From an uncultured Roseicyclus sp. (GTDB lineage Bacteria > Pseudomonadota > Alphaproteobacteria > Rhodobacterales > Rhodobacteraceae), in the NCBI GenBank assembly GCA_947500415.1, contig CANMRT010000001.1:1080982-1144981 (forward strand): a stretch of 64,000 bases of DNA. The letters run 5' to 3'. The position numbers and the translations under genes were made by a program. This document shows positions 52,675-60,407 of the stretch, one piece after another (the stretch's first letter is position 1; every line of letters starts with the position of its first letter). The notes below the pieces were generated by a model. It was not told the DNA's origin. It did not search any database and saw only the letters and a program-made list of their open reading frames with translations.

Positions 52675-53961
52675 TCAGACGTCCTCGATCCTGAGCGCCA
52701 CTGGATCCCCGGCCACAACGCCCGTGGCGGGCAGGGCGGCGAGCGCCGCGTCCAGGTCGGGGCGAGCGGCGCGGTGGGTGATAATGAGGACGGGCGCGCT
52801 GCCGCCGTCGTGGTCGTATTGGCGCATCCGGTCGATGGAGATGCCGTTTTCGCCAAGGGCGGTGGCGACCTTGGCAAGTGCGCCGGGTTTGTCGACAAGC
52901 TCCATCCGCAGATAGAAGCAGGCGGGGCTTTCGGCATTTGCGGGGGTGGCTTCGACAAGGCTATCGGCGGGTTGGCCGAAGACGGGCAGGCGCAACCCGC
53001 GCGCGATGTCGCAAATGTCGCCCATAACGGCAGAGGCCGTCGGGCCTTCGCCCGCACCGGGGCCGCGCAGGACGATCTGTTCGACGGCATCGCCTTCGAT
53101 GACGACCATGTTAGTGCCGCCGACGAGTTGGCCGAGGGGGGACGTTGCGGGGACAAGGCAGGGCGTCATGCGCTGTTCAAGCCCACGGCCCGTCATTTGC
53201 GCCACGCCGAGCAGCTTGATCTTGTAGCCCAGATCACCCGCACGGCGGATGTCGTCGATGGAGACATTGCCGATGCCTTCCAGCCGCATGTTGTGGAAGG
53301 CGACCTTTGTGCCGAAGGCGATGGAGGCGAGGACGGCGAGCTTGTGGCCTGCATCGATGCCGCCGACGTCGAGGTTCGGATCGGCCTCCAGATATCCTAG
53401 CCCATCGGCCTCATTGAAGGCCTCCTGATAGGACAGGCCCGCTTCATCCATGCGAGTCAGGATGTAGTTACAGGTGCCGTTCATCACGCCCATGACGCGG
53501 TCGATGCGGTTGCCTGCCAGCCCTTCGGTGAGCGACTTGATGACGGGGATGCCACCAGCAACGGCAGCCTCGTAGCGCAGCGCGGCGTTGTGGCTTTCGG
53601 CGAGTTCCGCCAGTGCCTGACCGTGGTGGGCAAGCATGGCCTTGTTGGCGGTGACGACATCCTTGCCCGCGTTGAGGGCGGCTTCGGTCGCGTCCTTGGC
53701 GGGGCCTTCGTCGCCACCCATTAGCTCAACAAACAGGTCCACGTCGTCGCGTTTGGCGAGGTCTACGGGATCATCTTCCCAAGCGTAATCGGTCAGGTTC
53801 ACACCGCGATCCTTGTCGCGGGACCGGGCGGAGACGGCGGAGATCGTGATCTCACGCCCTGTGCGGGCCGACAGTAGGCGCGCCTGCCGTTGGACGATTT
53901 TCACAACACCAACACCAACGGTGCCAAGCCCGGCGATGCCAAGGCGAATGGGGTCAGTCAT
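52675..53961 (-). CDS. hom: Homoserine dehydrogenase
   Basis: Reduces aspartate semialdehyde to homoserine, the branch point to threonine and methionine. The 428-residue protein has an N-terminal NAD(P) fold (GIAGLGTVGVGVVK), the catalytic domain (VMGVMNGTCNYILTRM, and GGIDAGHKLAVLASIAFG) and a C-terminal ACT domain (about 345-420, ELVDKPGALAKVATALGENGIS) for allosteric threonine inhibition. Length and order are standard. It lies downstream of a small lipoprotein gene and 249 bp from glpX. Its partner thrC is at 14.8 kb, so the threonine pathway is split. Confidence 0.96.
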   Translation of the reverse strand: MTDPIRLGIAGLGTVGVGVVKIVQRQARLLSARTGREITISAVSARSRDKDRGVNLTDYAWEDDPVDLAKRDDVDLFVELMGGDEGPAKDATEAALNAGKDVVTANKAMLAHHGQALAELAESHNAALRYEAAVAGGIPVIKSLTEGLAGNRIDRVMGVMNGTCNYILTRMDEAGLSYQEAFNEADGLGYLEADPNLDVGGIDAGHKLAVLASIAFGTKVAFHNMRLEGIGNVSIDDIRRAGDLGYKIKLLGVAQMTGRGLEQRMTPCLVPATSPLGQLVGGTNMVVIEGDAVEQIVLRGPGAGEGPTASAVMGDICDIARGLRLPVFGQPADSLVEATPANAESPACFYLRMELVDKPGALAKVATALGENGISIDRMRQYDHDGGSAPVLIITHRAARPDLDAALAALPATGVVAGDPVALRIEDV

Positions 53962-54037
53962 TGCGGGAACTCCGGGGCCGAATTGAATTGTTGAGATCGT
54001 TTAGCGGCTCAGATGCGGGGCTGCAACGCAGGCTCGC

Positions 54038-54286
54038 TTACAGGGGCATATTGCGCAGCCAATTGGCGCGGCGGCGGAGGTCGGCAACGCGGGCCTCTAG
54101 ACTTGCGCCTTCGGTGGCCGCTACGCGTGGGCCCGCAGCGTCAGCCTGCGCCAGAAGGGGGCCAAGGGGGACAAGTTGCGGGAAGCCCGCTGCGCGCGAT
54201 TGCTCGGTCAGGCGATTGTCGAGGTCCGGCATTCCGGGTCCGCACGACAGGGGCAAAAGGCAAAGGATGAGGGCGGCTGCACGCAT
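54038..54286 (-). CDS. Small lipoprotein, unknown function
   Basis: An 82-residue protein with a lipoprotein signal: MRAAALILCLLPLSC, with the lipobox LPLSC (Cys15). The mature part is mostly helical (ASLEARVADLRRRANWLRNMPL). The start is the ATG at 54286; a longer open frame on this strand overlaps the divergent TetR gene and is not credible. No family is recognised. It lies 76 bp upstream of hom on the same strand. Confidence 0.65.
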   Translation of the reverse strand: MRAAALILCLLPLSCGPGMPDLDNRLTEQSRAAGFPQLVPLGPLLAQADAAGPRVAATEGASLEARVADLRRRANWLRNMPL

Positions 54287-54333
54287 TTGGTGAAGGTAGC
54301 GCGCAGGTGTGGGCCAAGTCCAGACGCCTTGAA

Positions 54334-54349
54334 TTGAACATGCGTTCAT
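54334..54349. promoter_or_regulatory. Putative operator of the upstream TetR gene
   Basis: TGAAC (54335-54339) and GTTCA (54344-54348) form an inverted repeat with a 4-bp spacer (ATGC), 16 bp before the TetR start codon. The same half-sites occur with a 3-bp spacer at the second TetR locus 2 kb away. Autoregulation is likely but unproven. Confidence 0.5.
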
Positions 54350-54364
54350 ATAGGGTCGCGGACC

Positions 54365-54949
54365 ATGGCACGAACCCAAGGCTCCCACGCTGGAACGACC
54401 GGCCCCAAGGTCCGCGACGCGGCGCTGCGCCTGTTTGCGCGGCACGGGTTTGCGGCCGTTTCCATGCGCCAGATCGCGCGGGAGGTGGGGGTGCAGGCGG
54501 GTGCGTTGTATTTGTATACGCCGGACAAGCAGACGTTGCTGTTCGAGCTGATGCGCGACCATTTGCAGGATCTTCTGGCCGATTGGCGCGCGCCCGATAC
54601 CGGGCCCGCCGCGCAGTTGGAGCATTTCGCGCGCCACCACATCGCCTATCACCTCGACCGACCTGACTTGGTGTTCATCGCTTATATGGAGCTGCGCAAC
54701 CTGAGCCCTGAGAATTTCGCGGTGATCGAGGGGCTGCGGCGCGATTATGAGGATAGGTTAGAGGCGATCCTGCGCGATGGCGTGACGGAGGGCGTGTTCG
54801 ATGTGCCGGACACGAAACTGGCGACGATGGCCGTGATTTCGATGCTGACCGGCGTGACGACATGGTTCCGCGACGGTGGACGGCTGTCGCGGGAAGATGT
54901 TGAAAGCATCTATTGGGATATGGTGCGCAAGGCCGTCAATCCGGCCTAG
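54365..54949 (+). CDS. TetR family transcriptional regulator
   Basis: A 194-residue repressor. The N-terminal helix-turn-helix is clear (KVRDAALRLFARHGFAAVSMRQIAREVGVQAGALYLYTPDKQTLL), and the C-terminal helical domain binds an unknown ligand. It is convergent with the desaturase gene (54956-55999), which ends 6 bp beyond, and divergent from the small lipoprotein gene. An inverted repeat in the promoter suggests autoregulation. It may control the desaturase by analogy with fatty-acid-responsive TetR proteins, but the arrangement does not prove it. Confidence 0.9.
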   Translation: MARTQGSHAGTTGPKVRDAALRLFARHGFAAVSMRQIAREVGVQAGALYLYTPDKQTLLFELMRDHLQDLLADWRAPDTGPAAQLEHFARHHIAYHLDRPDLVFIAYMELRNLSPENFAVIEGLRRDYEDRLEAILRDGVTEGVFDVPDTKLATMAVISMLTGVTTWFRDGGRLSREDVESIYWDMVRKAVNPA

Positions 54950-54955
54950 CGCGCC

Positions 54956-55999
54956 TTACTCTGCAGGCACCACACGTTCCGGCGCGTGGGCCTTGGGGAA
55001 CGGCACGAGACGGGCTTGATCCTCATCCCACAGCTTCAGGGTGAAGGAACGGAACGCTTCCATCCAGCCGATTGTCTGAACCTCATACTTCTTGCGCAGA
55101 GCGAGGTGGCAAACGCGCAGGCGGTAGGAGGGGATGTTGGCGTTGAAGTGGTGGATGTCGTGGTAGGTGATATTGGCCACGGCGAAGTCGAACAGCCAGC
55201 CGAGGTTGAGCGCGGAGGAACCCTGAAGCGCCGCGCGGGCGGGGTTCAGGTCCGGTTTGCGGTCCCACCAAGTGTCTTCAAAATTGTGCTGAAGGTAGAC
55301 GAGGAACACGCCGATGCAGCCCGCGGTGAAGATGGTGCCGGCGTAGATTATCAAGGCGGGGACACCGGCCAGCGCCCAGAGCAGCGCCACCCAGGCGATC
55401 AGGCCTGAGTTGTGGGCCAGAACCTGCAACGGCGCGATGCGCGTGGCGTTTTTGGGCCAGCGGTACGCAATGGCGTAGGTGAAAAGGCCGCCCACGGGAA
55501 TCATCAGAGCCGGGTTGCGGTAGAGGCGATATTGCAGACGTTTCCAGAACCCGGCCTCCCGCCATTCCCGCACGGTCATGGTGAAGATCTCGGTCGTGTC
55601 ACGCTCATCAAGGTTGCCGAGGTGGCTGTGATGTTCGTTGTGGTTGTGCTGCATCACGCTGAACGGGGTCAGGGTGAAGATGCTGCTCGCGTGACCCGCG
55701 ATTGTGTTCAACCGCTTGGTGGAAAAGAAGGAATTGTGGCCGAGGTCGTGCTGTATCACGTAAAGGCGCACGCCCGCGAAGGCGTTGAGTACGATCAGCG
55801 GCACGACAAGCCACCAGATGGGCCAGGCTTGGATCGCCAGAACCAGCGTGAGGATATATCCGGCAAACGTACCGAAATAGCTAAGCGACGCGAGCCGGTT
55901 GTTGCGTTTGGTCCAGTCGCGCGTGAAGCGGCGAATCTCGCGCTCAGCATCCTTGCGATAGGTCGGTGTGATCTCGGGAAGGGACGAAGGTGCGTGCAT
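54956..55999 (-). CDS. Fatty acid desaturase
   Basis: A 347-residue membrane desaturase with the three histidine boxes: HDLGHNSFF, HNHNEHHSHLG, and HDIHHFNANIPSYR. Four membrane helices are grouped in pairs around them. The box spacing fits the acyl-lipid or acyl-CoA delta-12/omega-3 type. It is a different protein from the desaturase at 30.4 kb. The gene ends tail to tail with the TetR gene and stands alone. Substrate chain and position cannot be told. Confidence 0.88.
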   Translation of the reverse strand: MHAPSSLPEITPTYRKDAEREIRRFTRDWTKRNNRLASLSYFGTFAGYILTLVLAIQAWPIWWLVVPLIVLNAFAGVRLYVIQHDLGHNSFFSTKRLNTIAGHASSIFTLTPFSVMQHNHNEHHSHLGNLDERDTTEIFTMTVREWREAGFWKRLQYRLYRNPALMIPVGGLFTYAIAYRWPKNATRIAPLQVLAHNSGLIAWVALLWALAGVPALIIYAGTIFTAGCIGVFLVYLQHNFEDTWWDRKPDLNPARAALQGSSALNLGWLFDFAVANITYHDIHHFNANIPSYRLRVCHLALRKKYEVQTIGWMEAFRSFTLKLWDEDQARLVPFPKAHAPERVVPAE

Positions 56000-56226
56000 T
56001 GGTCCGGTCCAGGTCAGTGAATTCGTGTTTTGTTACAGGCGCTTATCAATTTTTGGCCCTTGGCAGGGGCCACGGGGCCCTCCCCGCGAGAATGTCATTT
56101 AGTCTTTATTTAATGTTTCGCAAAGTGCCACGGCGGTTTTCCTGCTGCAATGACTTGCGCCCTGAGGCATCAAAAGCGGCTGTTTTGACGCGATCTTTCG
56201 CCGATGGACAGTGCATGCTAAGCGTC

Positions 56227-56241
56227 TTGAACGGCGTTCAA
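56227..56241. promoter_or_regulatory. TetR operator, copy 1
   Basis: TTGAACGGCGTTCAA is a 15-bp site: perfect 6-bp arms around GGC. It ends immediately before the GGAGAGG ribosome site of the TetR gene, so repressor binding would block its own expression. Three more copies of TTGAAC-N3-GTTCAA lie after the TetR gene. Confidence 0.75.
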
Positions 56242-56251
56242 GGAGAGGCGG

Positions 56252-56851
56252 ATGGCTGGGAAAGTTGAGGCGCGAAAGGCGGCGCTGCGCGAAAAGCTGA
56301 TTGATTTGGCGGAATCGCAGATCGAGCAGGACGGACTTGCCTCGCTGCGTGCGCGCGATCTGGCGAAGGAAGCGGGCTGTGCCGTCGGTGCAATCTATAC
56401 GCATTTCAATGACTTGCACGCCCTGACGCTGGAGGTGAATGGCCGGACGTTCATCCGATTGGGTGCTGTGGTGGGGGCGGCGGTGGAAGAAGCTGCGGGA
56501 CAAGTGCCCAATGAGCGGCTGATCGCGATGTCCCACGCCTACCTTGGTTTTGCGGCGGATTACCCGCGGCTTTGGCGCGCCCTGTTTGATGTGGAAATGC
56601 GCAGCGATGGGCCGGTGCCGGAGTGGTATGCGGCTGCGATGGCGCGGCTTTTTCGTTTCATTTCAGAGCCTTTGGCCGAGATTTTCCCGGATTCGGACGC
56701 GGGCCAGCTGGATCTGATGACGCGCACTTTATTCTCTTCCGTGCATGGTATTGTCCTTCTGGGCCTTGAAAACCGCATCTCTGGCGTTCCGGGCGAACAG
56801 CTTCGCACCATGATCCGCATGCTTTTAGAGCAGGTCGGACAAAAAAACTGA
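56252..56851 (+). CDS. TetR family repressor of the PspA/YiaA cassette
   Basis: A 199-residue regulator with the TetR helix-turn-helix (about 25-65, [28 protein letters not shown]) and a TetR_C-like ligand domain. A 15-bp palindrome overlaps the region just before its ribosome site and three more lie between it and the PspA gene, so it probably represses both. Its stop codon lies inside the second operator. The inducing ligand is unknown; membrane stress is suggested by the regulated genes. Confidence 0.9.
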   Translation: MAGKVEARKAALREKLIDLAESQIEQDGLASLRARDLAKEAGCAVGAIYTHFNDLHALTLEVNGRTFIRLGAVVGAAVEEAAGQVPNERLIAMSHAYLGFAADYPRLWRALFDVEMRSDGPVPEWYAAAMARLFRFISEPLAEIFPDSDAGQLDLMTRTLFSSVHGIVLLGLENRISGVPGEQLRTMIRMLLEQVGQKN

Positions 56852-56920
56852 ACGTCGTTCAAAAAAGTTCTTGAACATCGTTCAAGGAGTCGCTACATCC
56901 AATTTGTGAACGTTGTTCAA
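56848..56920. promoter_or_regulatory. TetR operators, copies 2-4, before the PspA gene
   Basis: Three 15-bp sites occupy the 83-bp gap before pspA: CTGAACGTCGTTCAA (56848-56862, overlapping the TetR stop), TTGAACATCGTTCAA (56871-56885) and GTGAACGTTGTTCAA (56906-56920). Centre spacings are 23 and 35 bp. All share TGAAC-N3-GTTCA with the site before the TetR gene. Confidence 0.75.
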
Positions 56921-56934
56921 TTTTGGAGAAGACG

Positions 56935-57618
56935 ATGTTGAGAACCCTGACCACGCTTTTTGACGGTGCAAATGCCCGTGCCGAGGAACGCCTGCGCGAT
57001 CACTTCTGCATTGAATTGATTGATCAAAAGATCCGCGAAGCTGAAGCGAGCCTGAAGGCCGCCAAGTTTTCGCTGGCCTCGCTTATTCAACGCGAACGCT
57101 CGGAAACGCGCCAGGTTACGGCGCTGGAAAACCGGATTTCTGACCTGACAGGCCGCGCGACTGAGGCGCTTTCCGATGGGCGCGAGGATCTGGCGACGGA
57201 GGCGGCTGGCGCGATTGCGCAGCTAGAGAATGAGCTGACGTTGCGGCGCGAGACGGTGCGGCGGCTGGAGAGCCGGATTTTGCAATTGCGCCAATCCGTG
57301 GAAGCCGCCAACCGCCGAATTATCGACCTAAAACAAGGCGCTATCGCGGCGCGCGCGGCCAAGAGAGAGGCCGATATTCAGAAGCGGCTGGGCCGTCATG
57401 TGGCGCAGGATACCGCTTTTGAAGAGGCAGAAGCGCTTATTCAGCGGGTGCTGAACCGTGATGATCCGTTCGAGCAGAGCCAGATCCTGAAGGAAATCGA
57501 CCAGGGACTGGACCGCACCGATATGACCGACCGCCTTGCCGAAGCGGGCTTTGGCGACCCCACGAAATCCACTGCAGCTGATGTTCTGTCGCGCCTCAAG
57601 GCGCAGGCCGACGCTTAA
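56935..57618 (+). CDS. pspA: PspA/IM30 family protein
   Basis: A 227-residue coiled-coil protein like PspA/Vipp1, which coats and protects stressed membranes. Almost the whole chain is predicted helix (LIDQKIREAEASLKAAKFSLASLI through QSVEAANRRIIDLKQGAIAARAAK), with a C-terminal tail. It starts at the ATG with GGAG six bases ahead; TTG four codons upstream is not needed. Enhancer-binding protein PspF and PspBC are absent, so control here seems to be by TetR instead of the sigma-54 Psp system. Confidence 0.87.
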   Translation: MLRTLTTLFDGANARAEERLRDHFCIELIDQKIREAEASLKAAKFSLASLIQRERSETRQVTALENRISDLTGRATEALSDGREDLATEAAGAIAQLENELTLRRETVRRLESRILQLRQSVEAANRRIIDLKQGAIAARAAKREADIQKRLGRHVAQDTAFEEAEALIQRVLNRDDPFEQSQILKEIDQGLDRTDMTDRLAEAGFGDPTKSTAADVLSRLKAQADA

Positions 57619-57647
57619 CCTAGACGAAAGACCAAGGAGACCTGAAA

Positions 57648-57923
57648 ATGTTTGACCGTCACCATAACACCCTGATCCTGAACGTGAACTTTCTGGGCGT
57701 GGCTATTTCCTACGGATTGCTTGGCCTGTCCCTGTGGTTTTCCACGGACGTGCCGCTGGCCACCAAAGGCTACTGGGCGATGGGGATTTTCCTGCTGACG
57801 CTGAGCCTGATCAATGTGGTGAAATACCGCTTCGACATGCGCCTGGATGAAGATCGCATCAAGCGGATCGAGGACGCGCGGAACGAAAAGATGCTGGAGG
57901 AGGCTATTAAAGACGCGGCCTGA
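57648..57923 (+). CDS. YiaA/YiaB-type two-helix inner membrane protein
   Basis: A 91-residue protein with two membrane helices (about residues 12-32 and 42-60) and a charged C-terminal tail (DEDRIKRIEDARNEKMLEEAIKDAA), as in the YiaA/YiaB family. It follows the PspA gene by 29 bp with GGAGA upstream and is the last gene of the cassette. The function is unknown; a role in the same membrane-stress response is suggested by co-transcription. Confidence 0.85.
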   Translation: MFDRHHNTLILNVNFLGVAISYGLLGLSLWFSTDVPLATKGYWAMGIFLLTLSLINVVKYRFDMRLDEDRIKRIEDARNEKMLEEAIKDAA

Positions 57924-57940
57924 TCTGGACCCGGGAAACC

Positions 57941-58006
57941 CGTTCATCTGAACGCATATGCGTTCACTTGAGCGGGGTTTTTCCGAAAAGTGCGTTCATC
58001 TGAACG
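57941..58006. repeat. Three palindromic repeats after yiaA
   Basis: CGTTCATCTGAACG occurs at 57941-57954 and 57993-58006, with a diverged copy CGTTCACTTGAGCG at 57961-57974. Each can form a small hairpin. Between copies 1 and 2 the half-sites combine as TGAACGCATATGCGTTCA (57949-57966), a perfect 18-bp palindrome. The half-sites TGAAC/GTTCA are the same as in the TetR operators, but in the reverse order. Confidence 0.65.
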
Positions 58007-58020
58007 GAGTTTGTAACAAA

Positions 58021-58048
58021 AAAAGAGCGTCCAGATGGACGCTCTTTT
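58021..58048. terminator. Bidirectional terminator between yiaA and glyA
   Basis: AAAAGAGCGTCC (58021-58032) pairs with GGACGCTCTTTT (58037-58048) around AGAT. The A-run on one side and T-run on the other make it work in both directions, ending the rightward PspA cassette and the leftward glyA transcript. Confidence 0.9.
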
Positions 58049-58069
58049 CATTTCCAAACGCGGACCGGT

Positions 58070-59365
58070 TCAGAGGTTCGGATAGATCGGGAATTGATCG
58101 CAGAGCGCCTGAACCTCAGCCGCAACCTTGGCCTCAACCTCAGCATTTCCGTCTTCGCCATTTGCCGCGAGGCCATCGACGACTTCGACGATCCAATCGG
58201 CGATCTGGCGGAACTCAGCCTCACCAAATCCGCGCGTTGTGCCAGCGGGCGAGCCGAGGCGGATGCCGGAGGTGATCGTGGGCTTCTCGGTGTCGAACGG
58301 GATGCCGTTCTTGTTGCAGGTGATGTGGGCGCGGCCGAGGGCCTTTTCGGTGGCGTTGCCTTTCACACCCTTGGGGCGCAGGTCGACCAGCATCAGGTGC
58401 GTGTCGGTGCCGCCGGTGACGATGTCGAGGCCACCTTTCATCAGTTGATCGGCGAGCGCCTGTGCGTTGGCGATGACTTGCGTCTGGTAATCCTTGAAGC
58501 CGGGGCGGAGTGCCTCGCCGAACGCAACCGCTTTACCGGCGATGACGTGCATCAGGGGGCCGCCCTGGATGCCGGGGAAAATGGCGGAGTTGCATTTCTT
58601 CGCAATCGCCTCGTCATCTGTCAGGATCATGCCGCCGCGCGGACCGCGCAGGGTTTTGTGGGTGGTGGTCGTCGCGACATGGGCGTGGGGGAAGGGCGAG
58701 GGGTAGTGACCCGAGGCCACGAGACCCGCGAAGTGGGCCATGTCGACGAGGAGGTAGGCGCCGACCGAGTCCGCAATCTCACGCATCTTGGCGAAGTCGA
58801 TGATGCGCGGGATGGCGGAGCCGCCTGCGATGATCATTTTGGGCTGATGCTCGGCCGCCATTTCAGCGACTTGATCGTAGTCCAGTTCAAGATCCTGCTG
58901 GCGGACGCCGTATTGCACGGCGTTGAACCACTTGCCCGATTGGTTCGGCTTCGCGCCGTGGGTCAGGTGGCCACCTGCGTCCAGCGACATGCCGAGGATT
59001 GTATCGCCGGGCTGAAGGAGCGCTTGGAAGACGCCCTGGTTCGCCTGCGAGCCGGAATTGGGCTGCACATTGGCGAAGCCGCAGCCGAAAAGCTGCTTGG
59101 CGCGGTCGATGGCCAGATCTTCGGCGATATCGACGAATTGGCACCCGCCATAGTAGCGACGGCCCGGATAGCCTTCGGCGTATTTGTTGGTCATGACGCC
59201 GCCCTGGGCTTCCATGACGGCGGCGGAGACGATGTTCTCGGACGCAATCAGCTCAATCTCATCGCGCTGGCGGCCAAGCTCCTGACGGGTGGCTGCGAAA
59301 ATCTCTGGATCGCGTGTCTCAAGGCTTTCCGTGAAGAAGCGATCGTCTTTGTGGGGGGCGTTCAT
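58070..59365 (-). CDS. glyA: Serine hydroxymethyltransferase
   Basis: A PLP enzyme that interconverts serine and glycine with tetrahydrofolate, feeding one-carbon metabolism. The 431-residue protein has [14 protein letters not shown] near the start and the PLP lysine in [14 protein letters not shown]. It starts at [11 protein letters not shown]; the longer frame upstream is not family-like. Expression may be controlled through a long palindrome 114 bp upstream of its start, in the gap shared with nadK. Confidence 0.96.
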   Translation of the reverse strand: MNAPHKDDRFFTESLETRDPEIFAATRQELGRQRDEIELIASENIVSAAVMEAQGGVMTNKYAEGYPGRRYYGGCQFVDIAEDLAIDRAKQLFGCGFANVQPNSGSQANQGVFQALLQPGDTILGMSLDAGGHLTHGAKPNQSGKWFNAVQYGVRQQDLELDYDQVAEMAAEHQPKMIIAGGSAIPRIIDFAKMREIADSVGAYLLVDMAHFAGLVASGHYPSPFPHAHVATTTTHKTLRGPRGGMILTDDEAIAKKCNSAIFPGIQGGPLMHVIAGKAVAFGEALRPGFKDYQTQVIANAQALADQLMKGGLDIVTGGTDTHLMLVDLRPKGVKGNATEKALGRAHITCNKNGIPFDTEKPTITSGIRLGSPAGTTRGFGEAEFRQIADWIVEVVDGLAANGEDGNAEVEAKVAAEVQALCDQFPIYPNL

Positions 59366-59478
59366 GGGGCCACTCCTGCCATGGGAAGATGGATGTTGAG
59401 CCGCGATGTAGGGCAAACGGGCCATGCAGGGAAGGGCGGAAAGCGGCGCGGTGGCCTGAATTTGCGGCATAGGCTGCG

Positions 59479-59525
59479 ATTGTGCGCGCCGATGGGAACT
59501 TGTGTTTCCGATAGGTGCGCGCAAT
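59479..59525. promoter_or_regulatory. Long imperfect palindrome between glyA and nadK
   Basis: A 47-bp stretch beginning ATTGTGCGCGCC and ending GGTGCGCGCAAT is almost its own reverse complement: the arms differ at five of the first 21 positions. It lies in the 193-bp gap between the divergent glyA and nadK starts. It could be an operator pair for a dimeric regulator, or a structured leader. Confidence 0.5.
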
Positions 59526-59558
59526 GGTTCGGGGCAGTTTTGACGAAGGGACGGGGCC

Positions 59559-60326
59559 ATGCCAGCCGCGCGCAACATCGCCTTTCTGGCCTCGGACACC
59601 GCGCTGGCGCAGCAGGCGAAGGCGACGCTTGAGGCGCGCTATGGGGCCCACACGCCTGGTGAGGCGGATGTAATCGTGGCCCTTGGGGGCGACGGTTTCA
59701 TGCTGTCGACGCTGCATGGCACGCAAGCCTTGCCCGCGCCTGTTTATGGGATGAACCGGGGTACGGTTGGCTTTTTGATGAACGAATATTCGGAAGACGG
59801 GCTGATTGCGCGGCTGGAGGCGGCGGAAGAGGCGGTCATCAACCCATTGAAGATGCGCGCGGAATGTGTGGACGGTAGCACGGTGGAGGCGCTGGCGATC
59901 AACGAGGTCAGCTTGCTTCGCGCGGGCCCACAGGCGGCGAAGCTGCGGATCTTTGTGGACGGCAAACTGCGCATGGATGAGCTGGTCTGCGATGGCGCGC
60001 TGGTCAGCACGCCTGCGGGATCGACGGCCTACAACTACTCGGCCCACGGCCCGATCCTGCCCATCGGGGCGGATGTATTGGCGATGACGGCGGTGGCGGC
60101 GTTCCGGCCAAGGCGCTGGCGTGGGGCTTTGCTGCCAAAGAAGGCGGTGGTGCGGATCGAAGTGGTGGAGGCCGCAAAGCGCCCGGTGATGGCGGATGCC
60201 GACAGCCGGTCGGTCAAGGCGGTGGCGGCGGTTGAGATCCAGTCGGAGCCCGAGATTGAGCATCGCATCCTGTTCGATCCGGGCCATGGGCTGGAGGAAC
60301 GGCTGCTGCGCGAGCAGTTCCAGTAG
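59559..60326 (+). CDS. nadK: NAD kinase
   Basis: Phosphorylates NAD to NADP. The 255-residue protein has the NAD-kinase motifs [13 protein letters not shown] (GGDG), [13 protein letters not shown] (NRG/NE), and SACGSTAYN-type [17 protein letters not shown]. Length is as expected for the bacterial enzyme. It faces glyA across a gap with a long palindrome and is followed by maeB, 81 bp away; NADP supply and an NADP-linked malic enzyme make a sensible pair. Confidence 0.95.
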   Translation: MPAARNIAFLASDTALAQQAKATLEARYGAHTPGEADVIVALGGDGFMLSTLHGTQALPAPVYGMNRGTVGFLMNEYSEDGLIARLEAAEEAVINPLKMRAECVDGSTVEALAINEVSLLRAGPQAAKLRIFVDGKLRMDELVCDGALVSTPAGSTAYNYSAHGPILPIGADVLAMTAVAAFRPRRWRGALLPKKAVVRIEVVEAAKRPVMADADSRSVKAVAAVEIQSEPEIEHRILFDPGHGLEERLLREQFQ

Positions 60327-60407
60327 GGCGCAAGGTGTCGCAGGGTAAGGTGCGGGCGCGCGGGCTATAGGCTGTTTAACGTTAAACTATCTTGGGAGGG
60401 ATAGCGC

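Noticed and set aside
56848-56920. The TGAAC/GTTCA repeats before pspA as LexA SOS boxes.
   Set aside because: The GTTC copies are not separated by seven bases as direct repeats; they form inverted repeats with 3-bp centres, the TetR-type arrangement.
58094-59632. A 512-codon plus-strand frame opposite glyA.
   Set aside because: Low-complexity translation typical of a reverse frame in GC-rich DNA; glyA is complete on the other strand.
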